Part shown: one piece after another, positions 59,052 through 64,000 of the stretch
Layout of the letters: each line of letters starts with the position of its first letter
Numbering within the stretch: position 1 is the first letter of the stretch
From: JAVKDP01 sp040222185
Lineage (GTDB): Bacteria; Bacteroidota; Rhodothermia; Balneolales; Balneolaceae
Reading direction: 5' to 3'
DNA: 64,000 bases
NCBI GenBank assembly: GCA_040222185.1
Contig: JAVKDP010000082.1
Location: 17,790-81,789 of the forward strand
Translations under genes and position numbers: made by a program
Notes under the pieces: generated by a model
What the model saw: the letters and a program-made list of their open reading frames with translations, nothing else
The model's database searches: none
What the model was told of the DNA's origin: nothing

Positions 59052-60560
59052 ATGTCTCAAACAACTGATTTAAAAGAAACTTCTTACAAACCTACATCCC
59101 CAAACTCAAAGCTGGATTTTGCTTCACTTTGGGAATATGCTGCTGCCCCAGAAAGCGCCGCTAATGTAGATATAAAAGATAAGTACGAGCTGTTTATTGG
59201 TGGAAAGTTTGTAAAACCATCAAAGGATCGTTATTTCAAAAGTACCAACCCTGCTACAAAAGAAGTGATTACCGAGTTTGCAGAAGCTACTCAAAGCGAT
59301 GTTGATAGTGCTGTAAAAGCTGCACGAAAAGCATTTAAAGGTGAATGGTCTACAATTTCCGCCAAAGCACGTGGGAAGTACCTTTTTCGTATAGCAAGAA
59401 TGCTACAGGAAAGATCACGTGAGTTTGCCATCCTTGAAAGTATGGACGGTGGTAAACCTATCCGCGAATCCAGAGATGTTGATGTGCCATTAGCTGCAGC
59501 TCATTTCTTCTATTACGCCGGATGGGCTGATAAGCTGGATTATGCTTTCCCTGGTAAAACTCCGGAGCCTATTGGTGTTTGCGGACAGATTATTCCCTGG
59601 AATTTCCCTCTTCTTATGTTGGCATGGAAAATCGCTCCTGCCCTGGCGTGTGGAAATACTGTTGTACTTAAACCTGCTGAGACTACTTCTCTAACAGCAC
59701 TTAAGTTCGCCGAACTGGTTAAAGATGCTGGAATTCCTGATGGAGTTATAAATATTGTAACTGGTGCTGGCTTAACAGGTGCCGAGATCGTAAATCACAA
59801 AGATGTTGACAAAATAGCTTTTACTGGCTCTACAGGTGTTGGAAAGCTTATTCAGAAATCGATTGCAGGAACAGATAAGAAATTCACGCTTGAACTGGGT
59901 GGTAAAGGTGCACTAATCATCTTTGAGGATGCTGCTGTAGACCAGGCTGTGGAAGGAATTATTAATGCCATCTTCTTCAATCAAGGCCATGTTTGCTGTG
60001 CCGGCTCCAGGTTATTGGTTCAGGAAGGAATTGCAGACACAGTAATTCAAAAGCTTAAAGACAGAATGGAAAGCCTGATAGTTGGCGATCCGCTAGATAA
60101 AAATACTGATATCGGGGCTATAAACTCCGAAGAACAGTTCGAAACAATTAATAAATACCTTTCCATTGGTGTTGAAGAAGGAGCAGAAGTATATCAAAGT
60201 AAGTGCTCTATCCCGGATACAGGGTATTTTATACGCCCAACTTTATTTACTGAAGTATCTCAGTCGAACCGTGTGGTTCAGGAAGAGATTTTTGGACCTG
60301 TACTTACAATTCAAACCTTCAGAACAGCTGACGAAGCTATTGAAAAGGCGAATAACACTCCATTTGGACTTGCAGGTGGTGTTTGGACTGATAAGGGTTC
60401 CAAGATATTTAAAGTTGGCTCTGAATTGAGATCAGGTGTAGTATGGGCTAATACCTATAACAAGTTTGATCCAACCTCCCCATTTGGTGGATATAAAGAA
60501 AGTGGTGTAGGCCGCGAAGGCGGAATGCATGGTTTAGCAGCATACGTGAATTTGAAATAG
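59052..60560 (+). CDS. Aldehyde dehydrogenase (catalytic half of an ALDH16-like pair)
   Basis: 502 residues, complete ALDH: PWNFPLLMLAWKIAPALACGNTVVLKPAE, FTGSTGVGK, catalytic Glu281 in LELGGKGA, catalytic Cys315 in FNQGHVCCAG, and FGPVLTIQTF. NAD(P)-dependent oxidation of an aldehyde, presumably the acetaldehyde from DeoC. Together with the next gene it corresponds in order and size to a bifunctional-looking ALDH16 protein, here split in two. Confidence 0.93.
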   Translation: MSQTTDLKETSYKPTSPNSKLDFASLWEYAAAPESAANVDIKDKYELFIGGKFVKPSKDRYFKSTNPATKEVITEFAEATQSDVDSAVKAARKAFKGEWSTISAKARGKYLFRIARMLQERSREFAILESMDGGKPIRESRDVDVPLAAAHFFYYAGWADKLDYAFPGKTPEPIGVCGQIIPWNFPLLMLAWKIAPALACGNTVVLKPAETTSLTALKFAELVKDAGIPDGVINIVTGAGLTGAEIVNHKDVDKIAFTGSTGVGKLIQKSIAGTDKKFTLELGGKGALIIFEDAAVDQAVEGIINAIFFNQGHVCCAGSRLLVQEGIADTVIQKLKDRMESLIVGDPLDKNTDIGAINSEEQFETINKYLSIGVEEGAEVYQSKCSIPDTGYFIRPTLFTEVSQSNRVVQEEIFGPVLTIQTFRTADEAIEKANNTPFGLAGGVWTDKGSKIFKVGSELRSGVVWANTYNKFDPTSPFGGYKESGVGREGGMHGLAAYVNLK

Positions 60561-60594
60561 AAATTTAGGCTATAAAAGTCTTAGTAGTAATATT

Positions 60595-61461
60595 ATGAGT
60601 GAACATTTAGAAGTTTTAAAAACCTACAAAATTTATATTGGCGGGAATTTCCCCAGAACAGAATCAGGGCACTATTATAAAGTTTTTGACAGTGAAGGTG
60701 ATCTGTTAGCCAATGCATGTCTATGTACAAGAAAAGATGTTCGGGATGCTGTAAAAGCTGCTCGTAGTGCATTTAAAGGGTGGAAATCAAGAAGTGCATT
60801 TAACCGGGGTCAAATCCTGTATCGCATTGCTGAAATGCTGGAAAGCCGAAGAGGACAGTTTGAAAGAGAGCTAGCTCAGGTTGGTTTTACTGCGGCGGAA
60901 GCTGAAGCAGATGTGAATGCCTCAATCGATCGGTTAATTTATTACGCTGGTTGGACAGATAAATACCAGCAGGTGTTTGGATCTGTAAACCCTGTAGCCA
61001 GTGCTCATTTCAACTTTAGCATTCTTGATGCAACTGGTGTAGTTGGAGTTTTTGCTCCGGAGAATAGCCCATTGCTTGGACTAGTTTCTACTATTGCTCC
61101 GGTAATTGCCGGAGGTAACACCTGTGTAGTATTGGCTTCTTCTGTGCACCCACTCCCTTCAATCACATTTGCCGAGGTTTTAAACTCTTCTGATGTTCCT
61201 GGTGGAGTTGTTAATATCTTAACTGGAAAAAAAGAAGATTTAGCGGAACATTTTAGCTCTCACATGGATGTAAACAGTATGTTTTACACTGATACACTTC
61301 CTGATGATATGAAAAAACTAATTGATGAAAATGCAGCTTTGAATGTAAAGAGAGTGGTTAAAAAACCCGTTTCAGACTGGTATTCAGAAGATGCTAAAGG
61401 CCCTTACTTCTTAGTTGATTTCCAGGAAACTAAAACCACATGGCATCCGATAGGTTTTTAA
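60595..61461 (+). CDS. Half-length ALDH lacking catalytic residues (ALDH16 second domain)
   Basis: 288 residues with its own ATG, stop and 34-base gap, so it is not an obvious degradation product. It aligns with the N-terminal (NAD-binding) half of ALDHs: FKGWKSRSAFNRGQILYRIAEMLESRRGQF, IYYAGWTDKYQQVFG, VGVFAPENSPLLGLVSTIAPVIAGGNTCVVLAS. It ends before the positions of the catalytic Glu and Cys. In ALDH16 proteins a second, inactive ALDH domain of similar size follows the active one; this looks like that domain as a separate subunit. Confidence 0.85.
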   Translation: MSEHLEVLKTYKIYIGGNFPRTESGHYYKVFDSEGDLLANACLCTRKDVRDAVKAARSAFKGWKSRSAFNRGQILYRIAEMLESRRGQFERELAQVGFTAAEAEADVNASIDRLIYYAGWTDKYQQVFGSVNPVASAHFNFSILDATGVVGVFAPENSPLLGLVSTIAPVIAGGNTCVVLASSVHPLPSITFAEVLNSSDVPGGVVNILTGKKEDLAEHFSSHMDVNSMFYTDTLPDDMKKLIDENAALNVKRVVKKPVSDWYSEDAKGPYFLVDFQETKTTWHPIGF

Positions 61462-61464
61462 GAA

Positions 61465-62028
61465 ATGATAAAGCAGTTCTATTTCATTTTTGTATTGGTA
61501 CTTATCTTAAGTTGTTCTTCCTCAGAACCTATTTCTAATACTATTCCTGTAGATGAAAGTAGCAGCGAACAAACTGTTACAACAACTCAAACCGCAGCTA
61601 CTAATACCACAAGTTCAGGTATCGATTTAGAGAAATACAGAAGTTCATTATCTGATACCTACCTGAATAAAAGTAATGAAGTCCCTGAAGCTTATAACAG
61701 GCTAAAAATTGTTACTGAAGAAGAAAAAGATCTTTTTGAAGGATACCGGGTGCAAATCTATTCAGGACAGAATGTAGCCATAGCTGATACTATTGCTTCA
61801 AGATTCAGAGCGTGGTCTGATACTACAATTGTTGGATACCAGGCTGAAACCTATACATTCTTCAAAACTCCATATTATCGGGTTCATGTGGGCGATTTTC
61901 ATGACCGAAGTAAAGCTATTTACTTTTCAAATATCCTGAAACGTCAGTTTCGTGAATCCTGGGTAGTTTATGATCGTGTTGATCCATACCGGGTGCCAGC
62001 TGATACTGTAGATATTTTTACAAAGTGA
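61465..62028 (+). CDS. SPOR-domain lipoprotein
   Basis: 187 residues. Lipobox LILSC with Cys near 17, a Ser/Thr-rich tether (about 20-55), then a SPOR domain at ~95-180 (GYRVQIYSGQNVAIADTIASRF ... TPYYRVHVGDFHDRSKAIYFSNILKRQF) that binds denuded septal peptidoglycan. Likely a cell-envelope or division-site protein. It starts 3 bases after the half-ALDH gene and may be part of that transcript. Confidence 0.88.
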   Translation: MIKQFYFIFVLVLILSCSSSEPISNTIPVDESSSEQTVTTTQTAATNTTSSGIDLEKYRSSLSDTYLNKSNEVPEAYNRLKIVTEEEKDLFEGYRVQIYSGQNVAIADTIASRFRAWSDTTIVGYQAETYTFFKTPYYRVHVGDFHDRSKAIYFSNILKRQFRESWVVYDRVDPYRVPADTVDIFTK

Positions 62029-62110
62029 TTTTGTTATTAAAATGTGACTTCTCTTTCCTTTTGTAGCCTCACTTCATTTACTATATTAAATAAACATTTA
62101 ATATCTGTTC

Positions 62111-62854
62111 ATGAGAATTAGTTTTACAATTTTAGGGGCATTGTTCCTATCCTTTTTTATAGAAAGCGAATCCCCTAAAACACACATTCAACAAGAGTCC
62201 ACAAGTATCTACCGCAATGCCGTTATCTCCGGAACGGTTACATTGCCCCCTGCTTCATCTACATCTAACAGGAGGTTCAGAGGTTCAGCCTACAGGAACA
62301 GAGGCGGAAATTCAGCTTCAGAACAAAGCGGCAGTTCTTCAAACAGATTTATAAAAACAGTTGTAAGCGCTCACCCAACTTCATATACGATTACTGATCT
62401 GCCGATTTCAAGCTCGGTTATAATTGGACAGGAAAATGCTGAATTCATCCCTCCCATTACCCCGGTTACTGTGGGTAGCACTGTACAGTTTGTTAATAAT
62501 GATTCCTTTTATCATAACGTGTTTAGCTTAACTCCTGGCGCCAAGTTTAATATTGGGCGTAGACCAACGGGTGATGTGTACTCTAAGGAGGTTCCTCCCA
62601 CAAAATGGAAAGTTTCCGGTTTAGGTCCTATTGATCTGTTTTGTGACATACATTCTCAAATGAATGCCGTAATTCTCAGTCTCGATACTCCTTACTTTAC
62701 TACTGTAAATGAGGATGGCACTTATAGTCTGGGTGATTTACCCGAAGGCACCTATGAGCTTAGAGTTTATAATAAAGACTTTGAGCTATTCACACAGAAA
62801 ATTACTGTTGCTGAAAGCGAACAGTATGAAGTTAACTTTAATCTCACTAACTGA
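62111..62854 (+). CDS. Cupredoxin-type copper protein with carboxypeptidase-regulatory-like domain
   Basis: 247 residues with an N-terminal hydrophobic leader. Residues ~36-190 form a plastocyanin-like domain with a complete type I copper set: His135 (DSFYHNVFSL), Cys178 (FCDIHSQM), His181 and Met184. An insert rich in Ser/Arg/Gly lies at 50-80. The C-terminal 55 residues (NEDGTYSLGDLPEGTYELRVYNKDF) match a CarboxypepD-reg/transthyretin-like beta domain. A periplasmic electron carrier or copper binder. The sensor gene starts 2 bases later. Confidence 0.87.
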   Translation: MRISFTILGALFLSFFIESESPKTHIQQESTSIYRNAVISGTVTLPPASSTSNRRFRGSAYRNRGGNSASEQSGSSSNRFIKTVVSAHPTSYTITDLPISSSVIIGQENAEFIPPITPVTVGSTVQFVNNDSFYHNVFSLTPGAKFNIGRRPTGDVYSKEVPPTKWKVSGLGPIDLFCDIHSQMNAVILSLDTPYFTTVNEDGTYSLGDLPEGTYELRVYNKDFELFTQKITVAESEQYEVNFNLTN

Positions 62855-62856
62855 GT

Positions 62857-64000
62857 ATGAAGTTCAATATAAGTACCAAGCTCATAGCCCTTCTGATGGG
62901 TTTGACTCTCATCGTTCTTGTAGTAGTAATCACTGCAATTAATAATGTTTTTTCTAAAACAATTAACGAGAACGTGGTTTTAGATTTCGCTCAACTCCGC
63001 GGCTTCTTCCAGGTGCAACAAAACCTGCAGTATGACCGATTGGTTGAATCTGCATATTTGATAAGTGAAAACTCAACTTTTAAGGCTAATGTTGAGTTGA
63101 ATGATCCGGCATCCGTTGAATACAGTTTGTCTGAGTTTTCCGGGTTCTCTAAATCCGACCTTTTTATGGTAACTGATTCGGACGGAGTAGTTTTATCATG
63201 GTTAGGAAAGCCTGAATCTACTGGTGAAGACCTTTCTTCTCGACAGAATATTTTGGATGCGTTAGAAGGAATTGAACCGGAATTAAATGTAGAATGGCCG
63301 CAACTCTGGGCAGTAGATGGGGTTCTCTATCAAACCGTAACCATTCCCATCTATATTGGTAACTCTATTAGTGGCACCATAACTCTTGGAACTATTTTTA
63401 AAAATACTGAAGCACAGTCTTTAAAAGAAAACACCTCTCTTGAAGTAGTGATGTTCCTGGGAAATCAACCCATTGCCTATTCTGATTCTGTAATGAATAT
63501 CAATGTATTTATAGATAAGGCAATATCGGAAACAATTCTTGTTGATAGCCTTATTCAAAACCTTGAAGTAAGCGAACCTTTTAGAACTGAACTCGCTGAT
63601 GTTGAAATACTAACATTTGTTAGTCCTCTTGGAGCCGGAGAAAGAGCATACTATTTTGCCTATGTCCCCACTTCCAAACAATTTGAAATACTTACTCAAC
63701 TTCAGAAAAACATCCTTTTCATAGCCCTGGTAAGTATTTTTGTTGTAATTCCATTTGCGATCATTTTAGCTCGGGCTTTTTCTGAGCCAATAAAGTCACT
63801 TACAACAGCAATGTTAAAAGTTCGGGAAGGTGACTTAAATATTTCTTTAAAACCTAAAACTCAGGATGAGATTGGCATACTTACCAAAACGTTTAATGAG
63901 ATGATCATTGGATTAAGGGAGCGGTTTGCCTTATCGAAATATGTAGGCGATCACACCCTTGAAATGGTGAAAAAGACTTCATCATCTGAACCTGATCTAG
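62857..64000 (+). CDS. Membrane sensor with HAMP domain (partial, runs off the window)
   Basis: 381 codons visible. N-terminal transmembrane helix (STKLIALLMGLTLIVLVVVIT), an extracytoplasmic Cache-like sensor region (~30-275; DLFMVTDSDGVVLSWLGKP), a second helix (NILFIALVSIFVVIPFAIILA), and a HAMP domain (SEPIKSLTTAMLKVREGDLNISLKPKTQDEIGILTKTFNEMIIGL). The next residues (ERFALSKYVGDHTLEMV) resemble the linker before class III adenylate cyclase domains, so a cyclase output is possible but not seen. Translationally adjacent to the cupredoxin gene, suggesting a functional link. Confidence 0.8.
   Translation, partial: MKFNISTKLIALLMGLTLIVLVVVITAINNVFSKTINENVVLDFAQLRGFFQVQQNLQYDRLVESAYLISENSTFKANVELNDPASVEYSLSEFSGFSKSDLFMVTDSDGVVLSWLGKPESTGEDLSSRQNILDALEGIEPELNVEWPQLWAVDGVLYQTVTIPIYIGNSISGTITLGTIFKNTEAQSLKENTSLEVVMFLGNQPIAYSDSVMNINVFIDKAISETILVDSLIQNLEVSEPFRTELADVEILTFVSPLGAGERAYYFAYVPTSKQFEILTQLQKNILFIALVSIFVVIPFAIILARAFSEPIKSLTTAMLKVREGDLNISLKPKTQDEIGILTKTFNEMIIGLRERFALSKYVGDHTLEMVKKTSSSEPDL

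Noticed and set aside
60595..61461. Half-length ALDH considered as a pseudogene or assembly break
   Set aside because: It has its own start, stop, intergenic gap and intact reading frame, and its size and place match the second domain of ALDH16 proteins.

Overview
The window is one chromosomal segment from a Bacteroidota-like bacterium, by inference a member of Balneolota (Balneola/Gracilimonas type) or a close relative. Support comes from AT-rich DNA, starts without Shine-Dalgarno sequences, several TTG starts, a type IX secretion (T9SS) type A tail on a glycosidase, a GWxTD-domain protein, a DUF3570/DUF4266 pair and the monomeric NADP-isocitrate dehydrogenase. Gene density is high. No stretch over 300 bases lacks a gene, and I see no rRNA, tRNA, CRISPR array, prophage or insertion sequence.

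Region by region. 1-4 kb: end of a probable mtaB, a family-4-type uracil-DNA glycosylase, dnaB and an exported M28 peptidase. 4-7 kb (minus): a small membrane protein, mutL and a DUF3524 (queuosine-mannosyltransferase type) glycosyltransferase. 7-13 kb: an orphan gene whose signal anchor is out of frame with its ATG, NADP-isocitrate dehydrogenase, an NTF2-like lipoprotein, and a GH13 lipoprotein flanked by an inverted pair of dispersed repeats. 13-14.5 kb: a satD-DUF3307 operon behind two tandem palindromes. 14.7-17.6 kb: a thioredoxin-ApbE-DUF4266-DUF3570 operon. 17.7-21.8 kb: a cupin and two polysaccharide-active enzymes (DUF5060 glycosidase, GH10 xylanase) that share a TGAGCAA element. 22.5-29.1 kb: an acyl-CoA carboxylase beta subunit, then GWxTD-pdxA-methyltransferase-ftsE-queG. 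29.1-35.1 kb (minus): a long operon tatA-gatA-SDR-glutaminyl cyclase-prmA-ppx, then a sigma factor. 35.2-39.9 kb: DUF2795-Omp85-CNBD-rlmD. 40-49.7 kb: transporter, DEAD-box helicase, DUF1444, aldo/keto reductase, LVIVD lipoprotein, serine hydrolase, pfkA, a PSD-like decarboxylase and a cold-shock protein with a strong terminator. 49.8-57.9 kb: small enzymes, including a fungal-type cytosine deaminase and an AHSA1 gene behind ArsR-like operators, then a THUMP-like methyltransferase, a CrtI-like desaturase, a phosphoesterase, a GT2 glycosyltransferase and a membrane HExxH protein. 58-64 kb: deoC with a full ALDH and a half ALDH (a split ALDH16), a SPOR lipoprotein, a cupredoxin and the start of a HAMP sensor.

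How genes fit together. All eight proteins with a clear signal peptidase I site carry Gln right after the cleavage site, and a glutaminyl cyclase lipoprotein is encoded in the same window (the Q-rule). QueG and the DUF3524 enzyme together suggest glycosylated queuosine in tRNA. DeoC plus the two ALDH genes would convert deoxyribose 5-phosphate to glyceraldehyde 3-phosphate and acetate. The least understood units are the ApbE/DUF4266/DUF3570 operon, the SatD operon and the split ALDH16.
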